Assembly (NCBI GenBank): GCA_039933785.1
Contig: JBDTNL010000084.1
Location: 1-13,935, forward strand
Direction of reading: 5' to 3'
Source of the DNA: JBDTNL01 sp039933785
Lineage (GTDB): Bacteria; Acidobacteriota; Thermoanaerobaculia; Multivoradales; JAGPDF01
DNA: 13,935 nucleotides
Shown: piece after piece, positions 1-5,266 of the stretch
Numbering within the stretch: the stretch's first letter is position 1
How the letters are laid out: every line of letters starts with the position of its first letter
Made by a program: the position numbers and the translations under genes
Notes under the pieces: model-generated
The model's database searches: none
Seen by the model: the letters and a program-made list of their open reading frames with translations, nothing else
Told to the model about the DNA's origin: nothing

Positions 1-94
1 CCATGAAGATGATGAGCAACACCAGGACCACATCCACCAGGGGTGTGACGTTGATTTCGCTTCGAGGACCCTTCCGAGCGCCGCCGAATCCCAT
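1..94 (-). CDS. ExbD/TolR family biopolymer transport protein, N-terminal part only
   Basis: This is the start of an inner-membrane proton-channel accessory protein of the ExbD/TolR family. Such proteins work with an ExbB/TolQ partner to energise TonB or the Tol-Pal system. Only 31 codons lie in the window and the gene runs off the left edge. The peptide begins MGFGGARKG, has the family signature SEINVTPLVDVVLVLLIIFM at residues 12-31, and carries the conserved membrane Asp at residue 21 (equivalent to Asp25 of ExbD or Asp23 of TolR). The ATG at 92-94 follows a good AGGAG ribosome site seven bases upstream. It lies on the same strand as, and 62 bp downstream of, the methyltransferase gene. 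ExbD and TolR cannot be told apart from this fragment. Confidence 0.93.
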   Translation of the reverse strand, partial: MGFGGARKGPRSEINVTPLVDVVLVLLIIFM

Positions 95-131
95 CGCGAG
101 TCTCCTCTGTTTCCAGTTGAGACCCGCAGGG

Positions 132-150
132 CCGCGGTTTGGTTCCGCGG
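132..150 (-). other. Small GC-rich hairpin after the methyltransferase gene
   Basis: Two CCGCGG arms (132-137 and 145-150) flank a 7-base loop just after the methyltransferase stop codon. The second arm lies inside the 10-bp palindrome TTCCGCGGAA (143-152). No T-tract follows, so this is at most a weak or Rho-assisted termination or RNA-stability element before exbD. The rest of 95-156 holds only the exbD ribosome binding site. Confidence 0.3.
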
Positions 151-156
151 AAATGC

Positions 157-1353
157 CTAGCTCTTGATCCCCACCAGCGCGTAGTCCTGCGCGCCATACA
201 GCAGATCGTCGAGCTTGTCCCGCAGCCGATTCACCCGATCCGCCAGCTCTCGCTGATCCGCCGGGAAGTCTTCGAGGCGAAGCTCGGGCAGACGTTCTTC
301 GGGCGGGAACGGGCGCAGGTCCAGCCGCTCGACAGAGCCGAAGCCGGCAAGCTCGAAGGAGAGCTTCAAGCTCTCGGGATGCACCGGGCGGCGGTGCGTG
401 GGGTCGATCCAGAAGTTACGCGAGCCGGCCACCAGCGCCAGCGGACTTGGGGTCTCGAGGATCAGCGCCCCACCGGGCCGCAGAGCCGCCCAGGCCAGTC
501 GCACGAGGCGGTCGAGACTGTCGGCGGGCAGGTGCTCGATGACGTGGAACGAGACCACTGCACCCAGCGAGGCCGGCGGCACGGCGGCCAAGGCCACGAA
601 CAGGTCGCTACGCTCGGCGGTCAAACCACGGGCCTGACACGCCTCCACCATCTGCTCGCTGCCGTCGACTCCGCGGGCCGCGAGGCCGCGTTCGTGGAGC
701 AGCGAGAGCAACTCGCCACGGCCGCACCCGAGGTCGAGGACGGGCGTGCGCGCGTCGAGATACGGCAGGTAGATCGCCAGCCGCTCGGCGATCTCGGCTT
801 CGGTGCCGCGGTAGCGTTCTTCGAGAGCCAGGTAGCCGGTCTCGTCCTGACGCTCGGCCAGCGGCTGGATGGTGCCCGCGGCCTCCGCACGAGCGAGCGC
901 AGCCCCCAGACTGTGATTGAAGAACTCGGTGCGGCGCCGGTAGCGGTCGAGCTTCTGATCGAGCACCGCGAAGAGCGCGTCGTGATGTCGGGTGAGATCG
1001 GTAAGGCCCTGGCGCACCAAGGTCTCGGAGTGTTCGACCCGGCGTTGGAACTCCTCGACCGTGTTCTGCATGATCTGCAGCGTCTCGGTGAGCACCACGT
1101 TGTAGATCCGCTGGCGCTCCCAGAGATCGTTCTGCGGAATGGTGACGAGCGGCCGGAAGAGCCGCTTGAAGGCAACCAGAAGGCCGCCCAGAAAACCGCG
1201 ATGGCTGTGAATCGGGAACCGAACGTCCCCTCTCCACAGCCATCTCCACTTGTTCAGATCACGTGTTGGTTCGGGCGTGAACTCGGCGATCGATAAGGGG
1301 CCGGACTCCGAGGGGGACTTATCCCGCTCGTTGCCCGGCCGCTCGATCGCCAT
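157..1353 (-). CDS. Class I SAM-dependent methyltransferase, O-antigen/sugar type with N-terminal coiled coil
   Basis: This 398-residue protein has a long N-terminal half followed by a Rossmann-type methyltransferase domain. Residues 50-75 (HRGFLGGLLVAFKRLFRPLV) form a basic-hydrophobic stretch typical of surface-polysaccharide methyltransferases. Residues about 80-185 are helical and heptad-like, probably coiled coil. The methyltransferase core shows motif I VLDLGCGRG at 205-213, the acidic ribose-binding position in GVDGS (Asp230), VIEHL at 271-275 and LRPGG at 291-295. WIDPTHRRPVHPESL (about 315-329) is also typical of WbdD-like and related polysaccharide methyltransferases. The substrate is unknown; a sugar or lipid-linked glycan is inferred from similarity of pattern only. 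The gene starts 10 bp after rplI and has a weak ribosome site, so it probably depends on read-through from the ribosomal operon. Confidence 0.87.
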   Translation of the reverse strand: MAIERPGNERDKSPSESGPLSIAEFTPEPTRDLNKWRWLWRGDVRFPIHSHRGFLGGLLVAFKRLFRPLVTIPQNDLWERQRIYNVVLTETLQIMQNTVEEFQRRVEHSETLVRQGLTDLTRHHDALFAVLDQKLDRYRRRTEFFNHSLGAALARAEAAGTIQPLAERQDETGYLALEERYRGTEAEIAERLAIYLPYLDARTPVLDLGCGRGELLSLLHERGLAARGVDGSEQMVEACQARGLTAERSDLFVALAAVPPASLGAVVSFHVIEHLPADSLDRLVRLAWAALRPGGALILETPSPLALVAGSRNFWIDPTHRRPVHPESLKLSFELAGFGSVERLDLRPFPPEERLPELRLEDFPADQRELADRVNRLRDKLDDLLYGAQDYALVGIKS

Positions 1354-1363
1354 TGGACCGATC

Positions 1364-1810
1364 TTACTCTTCGGCGACGACCGAGACCGTCACTTCGGCG
1401 ATCACTTCCGGATGCAACTCGATCCGCACCGAGTGATCACCCAGGGTCTTGATGCCGCCCTCGAGATCGAGCCGGCGCTTGTCGACGTCGACGCCCTTGG
1501 CCTTCAACGCCTCGGCGACTTCACCGGCGGTGACCGAACCGTACATGGTCTGGGTCTCACCGACACGCTTGGCGATGATCACCTTGAGGCCCGAAAGCTG
1601 CGCCGCAATGGCGGCCGCCGCGTCCCGTTGCTCAGTGTGCTTGGCGTCGATCTTCTTGCGTTGCTGCTCGAAGTACTTCAAGTTGCCGGACGTGGCGACC
1701 AGCGCCAGGCCCTGCGGCAACAGGAAGTTCCGGGCGTACCCGGCCTTCACTTCCACCACCTCGCCGCGCTTGCCGCGCTGGCGAATGTCGCTCAGCAGGA
1801 TGACTTTCAT
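1364..1810 (-). CDS. rplI: 50S ribosomal protein L9 (bL9)
   Basis: bL9 binds 23S rRNA domain V near the L1 stalk and helps maintain reading-frame fidelity. The 148-residue length matches the family (about 149). The N-terminal domain is recognisable from MKVILLSDIRQRGKRGEVVEVKAG through the Gly-rich RNA-binding segment GYARNFLLPQGLA (residues 24-36). A charged connecting helix follows at about 43-75, then the C-terminal domain with MYGSVT at about 89-94. The ribosome site AGGAG overlaps the rpsR stop codon 12 bp upstream, which indicates translational coupling in the order rpsF-rpsR-rplI. Confidence 0.98.
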   Translation of the reverse strand: MKVILLSDIRQRGKRGEVVEVKAGYARNFLLPQGLALVATSGNLKYFEQQRKKIDAKHTEQRDAAAAIAAQLSGLKVIIAKRVGETQTMYGSVTAGEVAEALKAKGVDVDKRRLDLEGGIKTLGDHSVRIELHPEVIAEVTVSVVAEE

Positions 1811-1822
1811 TGGGCCGCTCTC

Positions 1823-2077
1823 CTAGTCCGATGTGAACGGGATGAGGGCCAGATGACGCGCACGCTTGATCGCTTCTTGCACCATGCGCTGATGACGGGC
1901 GCAGGTGCCGGAAATGCGGCGCGGCAGGATCTTGGCGCGTTCGAGAATGAAGCCCTGGAGGAGCTTGGTGTCCTTGTAGTCCACCCACTCCGTCTTGTCG
2001 ACGCAGAACTTGCAGACTTTGCGGCGGCGGAAGAATACTTTCTTCTTCGGGCGCTCTGGGGCCTTGGGCCTGGCCAT
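1823..2077 (-). CDS. rpsR: 30S ribosomal protein S18 (bS18), Cys-containing form
   Basis: bS18 forms a heterodimer with S6 on the platform of the 30S subunit. The 84-residue protein has a basic N-terminus (PKKKVFFRRRKVCKFC) and the family core DYKDTKLLQGFILERAKILPRR. It keeps three cysteines (Cys22, Cys25 in CKFC and Cys59 in GTCARHQR), the pattern of the zinc-type S18 rather than the Cys-free version. The ATG lies 2 bp after the rpsF stop, and its ribosome site GGGGAGGAG lies within the last codons of rpsF. This fits tightly coupled S6/S18 synthesis. Confidence 0.98.
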   Translation of the reverse strand: MARPKAPERPKKKVFFRRRKVCKFCVDKTEWVDYKDTKLLQGFILERAKILPRRISGTCARHQRMVQEAIKRARHLALIPFTSD

Positions 2078-2079
2078 GG

Positions 2080-2469
2080 TTAGTTCTCCTCCCCTTGCTC
2101 TCCGCGGCCGACCGGATTGCCGTAATCACGCACCGGGCCACGCTCTTCACGCGGCTGCGGCGGCGGGATCGGCTTGCCGTTGCGATCGGTACGGACGGTC
2201 AGGTAGCGCAGCACCTTGTCGTTCTGGCGCAAACGCAGCTCGACCTCGGGGAGCGGGCTCTTGCCGTCGGTTTCGACACCGAGCAGCACGTAGCGGCCTT
2301 CGTTCAATTTGCCGATGGGATACGCCAGCTTGCGCCTCCCCCAGCTTTCGTCCTTGGTCACCGCGGCACCGCCGGCAGTGATCATCTTCTTGTAGTCCTC
2401 GGTCATCGCCAGCATCTCTTCGTCGGTGAGACGAGGATCCGCCAGAATAACCAGCTCGTACGTACGCAT
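2080..2469 (-). CDS. rpsF: 30S ribosomal protein S6 (bS6)
   Basis: bS6 pairs with S18 and binds the central domain of 16S rRNA. The protein is 129 residues when started at MRTYELVILADP. The open frame extends 28 codons further upstream, but that extension (up to 2553) looks nothing like S6. A GGGAGG ribosome site lies 12 bases before the ATG at 2467-2469, so 2469 is the correct start. Recognisable segments are DPRLTDEEMLAM, WGRRKLAYPIGKLNEGRYVLL and LRLRQNDKVLRYLTVRTD. The C-terminal tail from about residue 101 is Pro-, Arg- and Glu-rich, as in many S6 proteins. It is the first gene of the rpsF-rpsR-rplI block and has its own candidate promoter and structured leader upstream. Confidence 0.97.
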   Translation of the reverse strand: MRTYELVILADPRLTDEEMLAMTEDYKKMITAGGAAVTKDESWGRRKLAYPIGKLNEGRYVLLGVETDGKSPLPEVELRLRQNDKVLRYLTVRTDRNGKPIPPPQPREERGPVRDYGNPVGRGEQGEEN

Positions 2470-2501
2470 GGATTTCTCTAGCCTCCCTATGGCCATTGTC
2501 G

Positions 2502-2534
2502 GTTCCACTCGACTCCTGGGAAGGAGGGTGGAAC
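2502..2534 (-). promoter_or_regulatory. Two-tier hairpin in the rpsF leader; candidate S6:S18 autoregulatory site
   Basis: Read on the minus strand, a 7-bp lower stem GTTCCAC/GTGGAAC (2528-2534 with 2502-2508) encloses a 5-bp upper stem CTCCT/AGGAG (2522-2526 with 2513-2517) with a 4-base loop. An asymmetric internal loop separates the stems: one base on the 5' side and TCGA on the 3' side. CCGA overlaps and follows the 3' end of the lower stem. The element lies 33-65 bases before the rpsF ATG. Many bacteria carry an rpsF-leader RNA bound by the S6:S18 complex, in which a CCG in an internal loop is important. The location and shape fit, but the exact placement of CCG does not clearly match what I recall, so this is a candidate only. 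Confidence 0.4.
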
Positions 2535-2549
2535 AGAGAGGGTTGGGTG

Positions 2550-2572
2550 CCAACCGGCACGCTGCCGGCTGG
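2550..2572 (-). repeat. Short inverted repeat near the presumed rpsF transcript start
   Basis: The arms CCGGCA (2554-2559) and TGCCGG (2563-2568) are perfectly complementary around a 3-base centre. The stem continues as CCA/TGG after one mismatch, giving a 23-base element. It would lie at the extreme 5' end of the rpsF leader if the candidate promoter at 2581-2610 is used. It could be a 5' stabilising hairpin or an operator. Confidence 0.45.
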
Positions 2573-2580
2573 AACTGAGC

Positions 2581-2610
2581 AGTCTATCGTTCCTTGGCGT
2601 GCGGATTCAA
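2581..2610 (-). promoter_or_regulatory. Candidate sigma-70 promoter of rpsF-rpsR-rplI
   Basis: On the minus strand, TTGAAT (2605-2610, four of six matches to TTGACA) is followed after 18 bases by TAGACT (2581-2586, four of six matches to TATAAT). Transcription would start near 2574, giving a leader of about 105 bases before rpsF. The placement between the large inverted repeat and the leader hairpins is sensible, but the match is only moderate. Confidence 0.4.
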
Positions 2611-2621
2611 GCCTGGTACCC

Positions 2622-2692
2622 GGTGGCGTCCTTGTCGGGGCTCCCTGCGCTGCGGGGATTACCGCTCCGGGAGCCCCGACAAGGACGCCACC
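2622..2692. repeat. Perfect 24-bp inverted repeat between pth and rpsF
   Basis: Left arm 2622-2645 and right arm 2669-2692 are exact reverse complements over 24 bp; the left arm begins GGTGGCGTCCTTGTC. They are separated by 23 bases that contain a smaller GCGG/CCGC hairpin (2652-2655 with 2662-2665). The right arm touches the pth stop codon at 2692-2694. There is no T-tract on either side, so it is not a standard intrinsic terminator, though an RNA form would be extremely stable and could end or protect the pth transcript. A dispersed palindromic (REP-like) element is the other possibility. No second copy was seen in this window. Confidence 0.9.
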
Positions 2693-3297
2693 TAGCCGTT
2701 GTACCGGTTCATCGCCGTCTGGACGCCCTCGGCTAGCCAGCAGTCGCAAGCGTCCGCTGCCCGGCCGATCATCGATTCAACGGCTTCCTGCTCCCCGTCG
2801 GAGAACGGCTCGAGCACGAAATCCCGCAGCTCCGCGCCGTCGATCGGCTCGGCCAGCGCCACGCCCATTCGCAGGCGGGGGATTTCGCTCGTACACAGGC
2901 ACTCGATCATCGATTCCATGCCGCGATGCCCGCCTGGAGTTCCCGACGGTCGGACACGGAGCTTGCCGAGCGGCAGGTGGATGTCGTCGTAGACCACCAG
3001 GATGTCGGCGGGTGCGATCGAACGATGCTCGACCAGACAACGCGCTGCGTAGCCACTGCGGTTCATGAAGGTCTGCGGCTGGGCGAAGAGGATGTCTGCC
3101 TGCTCGGCGAAGAGCACCCTGCAGGGCCCTTCGCGTAGCGCCAAACCACGCCGGCGCGCCAGCTCCCCGATCACCCGGAAACCGACGTTGTGGCGTGTTG
3201 CGGCGTACTCCGGACCGGGATTCCCGAGCCCTAAAACGAGACGGGGCCCGCGCTCGCGGAGATGCTCTTCGACAGGCGCGGACCCAGGATCGGACAT
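2692..3297 (-). CDS. pth: Peptidyl-tRNA hydrolase
   Basis: Pth hydrolyses the ester bond of peptidyl-tRNAs released from stalled ribosomes, recycling tRNA in the cytoplasm. The 201-residue protein has the family motifs LGLGNPG (22-28, Asn26), catalytic His36 in TRHNVGF, FMNRSG with Asn79, and VVYDDIHLPLG with the catalytic Asp104. At the position of E. coli Asn114 the motif reads PGGHRGM (121-127), with Arg125 in place of Asn. An N-terminal extension of about 17 residues precedes the usual start; no better start is evident and the ribosome site is weak. It follows rplY by 61 bp, the common L25-Pth pairing. Confidence 0.96.
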   Translation of the reverse strand: MSDPGSAPVEEHLRERGPRLVLGLGNPGPEYAATRHNVGFRVIGELARRRGLALREGPCRVLFAEQADILFAQPQTFMNRSGYAARCLVEHRSIAPADILVVYDDIHLPLGKLRVRPSGTPGGHRGMESMIECLCTSEIPRLRMGVALAEPIDGAELRDFVLEPFSDGEQEAVESMIGRAADACDCWLAEGVQTAMNRYNG

Positions 3298-3323
3298 GAG
3301 GACCTACGATGACAAAGCAGAAC

Positions 3324-3352
3324 CCGAGCGCCCGCCCAAGGCGACCGCTCGG
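3324..3352 (-). terminator. Strong hairpin between rplY and pth; possible terminator or attenuator
   Basis: On the minus strand, 6 bases after the rplY stop, CCGAGCG (3346-3352) pairs with CGCTCGG (3324-3330). Inside these, CGCC (3340-3343) pairs with GGCG (3333-3336) around a TTG loop. The two stems are joined by a G-G mismatch and a G-T wobble, making a nearly continuous 13-bp GC-rich hairpin. It is followed by GTTCTGCTTTGT, which is only moderately T-rich. It may reduce transcription into pth, or act as an RNA processing or stability element. Confidence 0.5.
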
Positions 3353-3358
3353 AGCGGA

Positions 3359-4096
3359 CTACTTCTTCTTGTCCTTGGAGTCCCCGCCCTTCTTGTCCTT
3401 CGAGTCGCCGCCCTTCTTGTCCTTCGCGTCGGCGGCGGCCTTCTCGTCCTCGGGCTTGCCCTTCTTCATCACCTCGGGCTCGGCCTTCGCGGTCTCGAGC
3501 AGCGCGTCGGTGGTCGCCTCGGCGGCCTGCTCGGCCTTGCTGTACACGCAAGAGACCAGCACCTTGTCGCTCTCGGTGATCATGGTGACGCCCTCGGGGA
3601 TCTTGAGGTCCTTGACCTCCAGATGGTGGTTCACGCGCAGCTCGGTCACGTCGAGCTCGAGGAACTGCGGGATGTCGGTGGGCAGCGATTCGATCTCCAC
3701 TTCACGGGTCGGGAAGTCGAGAATGGCGCCGTCGTTCTTCACGCTGTACGCGGTGCCGACCGGGTGGATCTCGACCTTCACGCGGATCTTCTCGGTCATC
3801 AAGATGCGCTGGAAGTCGACGTGCGCGACCTGGCGTGAAACCGGGTTGACCTGCAGGTCGCGGATCATGGCGTGCCGGCTCTGCGCCGTGCCGGCGAGCT
3901 TGAGCACGAAGATCGTGTTGCCACCGCCGCCCTTCTTGATCGACTCGACCAAGGACTTGCGGTTGACTTCGATCGGTACCGTGTCCTTGCCGCCGCCGTA
4001 GAGCACTCCCGGCACGCCGCCGGAAACTCGCAGCCGGCGATTGGCGTTCTTGCCCAGGCCCTCGCGGGTCTGCACTTCGATGGTGATTTCGCTCAT
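3359..4096 (-). CDS. rplY: 50S ribosomal protein L25/general stress protein Ctc (bL25, long form)
   Basis: bL25 binds 5S rRNA in the central protuberance. This is the long two-domain Ctc/TL5 form of 245 residues. The N-terminal 5S-binding domain includes GLGKNANRRLRVSGGVPGVLYG (about 13-34) and RDLQVNPVSRQVAHVDF (about 79-95). The C-terminal beta domain contains VEIESLPTDIPQFLELDVTEL (about 133-153). After about residue 185 comes a disordered acidic-then-lysine-rich tail ending in two GGDSKDKK units. A GGAAGG ribosome site precedes the ATG. It lies 34 bp after prs and before pth, the widespread prs-ctc-pth order. Confidence 0.97.
   Translation of the reverse strand: MSEITIEVQTREGLGKNANRRLRVSGGVPGVLYGGGKDTVPIEVNRKSLVESIKKGGGGNTIFVLKLAGTAQSRHAMIRDLQVNPVSRQVAHVDFQRILMTEKIRVKVEIHPVGTAYSVKNDGAILDFPTREVEIESLPTDIPQFLELDVTELRVNHHLEVKDLKIPEGVTMITESDKVLVSCVYSKAEQAAEATTDALLETAKAEPEVMKKGKPEDEKAAADAKDKKGGDSKDKKGGDSKDKKK
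3366..3424. repeat. 24-bp tandem repeat in the 3' end of rplY
   Basis: The 11-mer TTCTTGTCCTT occurs at 3366, 3390 and 3414, a strict 24-base period. On the coding (minus) strand it encodes repeats of GGDSKDKK in the L25 tail. The period keeps the reading frame, so copy number could vary by slippage without disrupting the protein. Confidence 0.85.
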
Positions 4097-4111
4097 CCCA
4101 CTACCCTTCCT

Positions 4112-4127
4112 CTCTATTTCTCTATTT
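4112..4127. repeat. Tandem 8-bp duplication in the prs-rplY spacer
   Basis: CTCTATTT is present twice in a row (4112-4119 and 4120-4127). On the minus strand this gives a purine-rich AAATAGAG stretch just ahead of the rplY ribosome binding site. It may be slippage or an A-rich translation enhancer. Confidence 0.7.
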
Positions 4128-4130
4128 CGC

Positions 4131-5072
4131 CTAAACGAACAGCGAGCTCACGGAGCTGTTTTCGTGGATCCTGTTGATCGCCTCGCCGAGCAAGGGCGCG
4201 ACCGACAGCGTCTTCAACTTGGGACACCGCTCGACCTTCTGGTCGATCGGCGTGGTGTTGGTGATCAAAACTTGTTCGAGCGGCGAGCTCATGATGCGGT
4301 CGATGGCCGGGCCCGAGAGCACGCCATGGACGCCCGCGGCGAGGATGCGTTGCGCGCCTTCCTTGCGCAGCGCGGCGATCGCCTTGGTGAGCGTGCCCGC
4401 GGTGTCGATGATGTCGTCGATGATCAGCACGTTGCGACCCGAGACTTCACCGATCACGTGCATGACCTCGGCCTCGTTCGGCCCGGTGCGGCGTTTGTCG
4501 AGGATCGCGAGACCAGCCCGCAGCCGCTTGGCGATGGCGCGCGCGCGCTCGACGCCGCCGGCGTCCGGCGAAACGATGACCAAGTCCGGAATCTCGAGCT
4601 CACGAATGGCGTCGAGCAGAACCGGCGCCGCGAACAAGTGGTCCACGGGCACGTCGAAAAAGCCTTGAATCTGCGAGGCATGCAGATCCATGGTCAGGAT
4701 GCGATCGGCGCCGGCGGCCGAAATCAAGTCGGCGACCAGCTTGGCGGTGATCGGGACTCGCGGCTGATCCTTCTTGTCCTGCCGCGCGTAGCCGTAGTAC
4801 GGAATCACCGCGGTGACGCGCGAGGCCGAGGAGCGCTTGAAGGCGTCGAGCATGATCAGCAGCTCGATCAGGTTCTCGTTCACCGGATGGCAGGTGGGCT
4901 GGACGACGAAAATGTCGGAGCCGCGCACGTTCTCGTCGATCTGGCAGAAGATCTCGCCATCGGAGAACGTGTACTTGGTCATCTTGCCGGGCACCATGCG
5001 CAGATAAGCGCAGATCTCTTCCACCAGGCCCGGATGGGCGCGACCGCCGAATACCTTCAACTCGCTGTCCAT
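4131..5072 (-). CDS. prs: Ribose-phosphate pyrophosphokinase (PRPP synthetase)
   Basis: Prs makes 5-phosphoribosyl-1-pyrophosphate from ribose-5-phosphate and ATP, the precursor for purines, pyrimidines, NAD, His and Trp. The 313-residue length is standard for class I bacterial enzymes. Visible motifs are FSDGE at 36-40, the ATP-binding YGYARQDKK (93-101), DLHASQIQGFFDVPVDHL (129-146, with catalytic His131), VSPDAGG (167-173), LDKRR (191-195) and the PRPP loop LIIDDIIDTAGTL (216-228). The ATG is preceded closely by AAGGGAG. The tRNA-Gln gene ends 21 bp upstream on the same strand, so both may share a transcript. Confidence 0.98.
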   Translation of the reverse strand: MDSELKVFGGRAHPGLVEEICAYLRMVPGKMTKYTFSDGEIFCQIDENVRGSDIFVVQPTCHPVNENLIELLIMLDAFKRSSASRVTAVIPYYGYARQDKKDQPRVPITAKLVADLISAAGADRILTMDLHASQIQGFFDVPVDHLFAAPVLLDAIRELEIPDLVIVSPDAGGVERARAIAKRLRAGLAILDKRRTGPNEAEVMHVIGEVSGRNVLIIDDIIDTAGTLTKAIAALRKEGAQRILAAGVHGVLSGPAIDRIMSSPLEQVLITNTTPIDQKVERCPKLKTLSVAPLLGEAINRIHENSSVSSLFV

Positions 5073-5093
5073 GGCTCCCTTGATTCGCGGCAG

Positions 5094-5168
5094 TGGTTGG
5101 GGCGGGAGGATTCGAACCTCCGAATGCCGGATCCAAAGTCCGGTGCCTTACCACTTGGCGACGCCCCA
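5094..5168 (-). tRNA. tRNA-Gln (anticodon UUG)
   Basis: On the minus strand the 75-base gene starts TGGGGCG (acceptor arm, 5162-5168), which pairs with CGCCCCA (5098-5104). The D-arm region GCCAAGTGGTAAGGC is typical of tRNA-Gln. The anticodon stem CCGGA/TCCGG encloses the loop CTTTGGA with anticodon TTG. The T arm is GGAGG TTCGAAT CCTCC. The discriminator base is A (5097), and CCA (5094-5096) is encoded in the DNA. It lies between ispE and prs on the same strand. Confidence 0.97.
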
Positions 5169-5212
5169 ATGGCGGCCGAAGCCTTAAGGCCATCGGAACA
5201 CACCAAACCTTG

Positions 5213-5218
5213 ATTTTA
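5213..5218 (-). promoter_or_regulatory. Candidate -10 element for the tRNA-Gln/prs transcript
   Basis: On the minus strand TAAAAT matches the sigma-70 -10 consensus in five of six positions and would start transcription about 38 bases before the tRNA. No good -35 box was found at 16-18 bases, so this is tentative. The 98-bp spacer 5169-5266 also contains the palindrome GCCTTAAGGC (5181-5190) and nothing else recognisable. Confidence 0.35.
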
Positions 5219-5266
5219 CACCAGGTCAGGCTTTGAAGACGAGCCGGCTATGACCGAATGTCTAGG

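Noticed and set aside
139..1296. Plus-strand 385-codon open frame
   Set aside because: It is antisense to the methyltransferase, which has clear SAM motifs; long antisense frames are expected in GC-rich DNA.
1250..2083. Plus-strand 277-codon open frame
   Set aside because: It lies opposite rplI and rpsR, which are unmistakable; no recognisable domain.
2496..3068. Plus-strand 190-codon open frame across the pth-rpsF spacer
   Set aside because: It runs through the inverted repeat and antisense to pth; low-complexity translation and no ribosome site.
4041..5213. Plus-strand 390-codon open frame
   Set aside because: It is antisense to prs and crosses the tRNA-Gln gene; a shadow frame.
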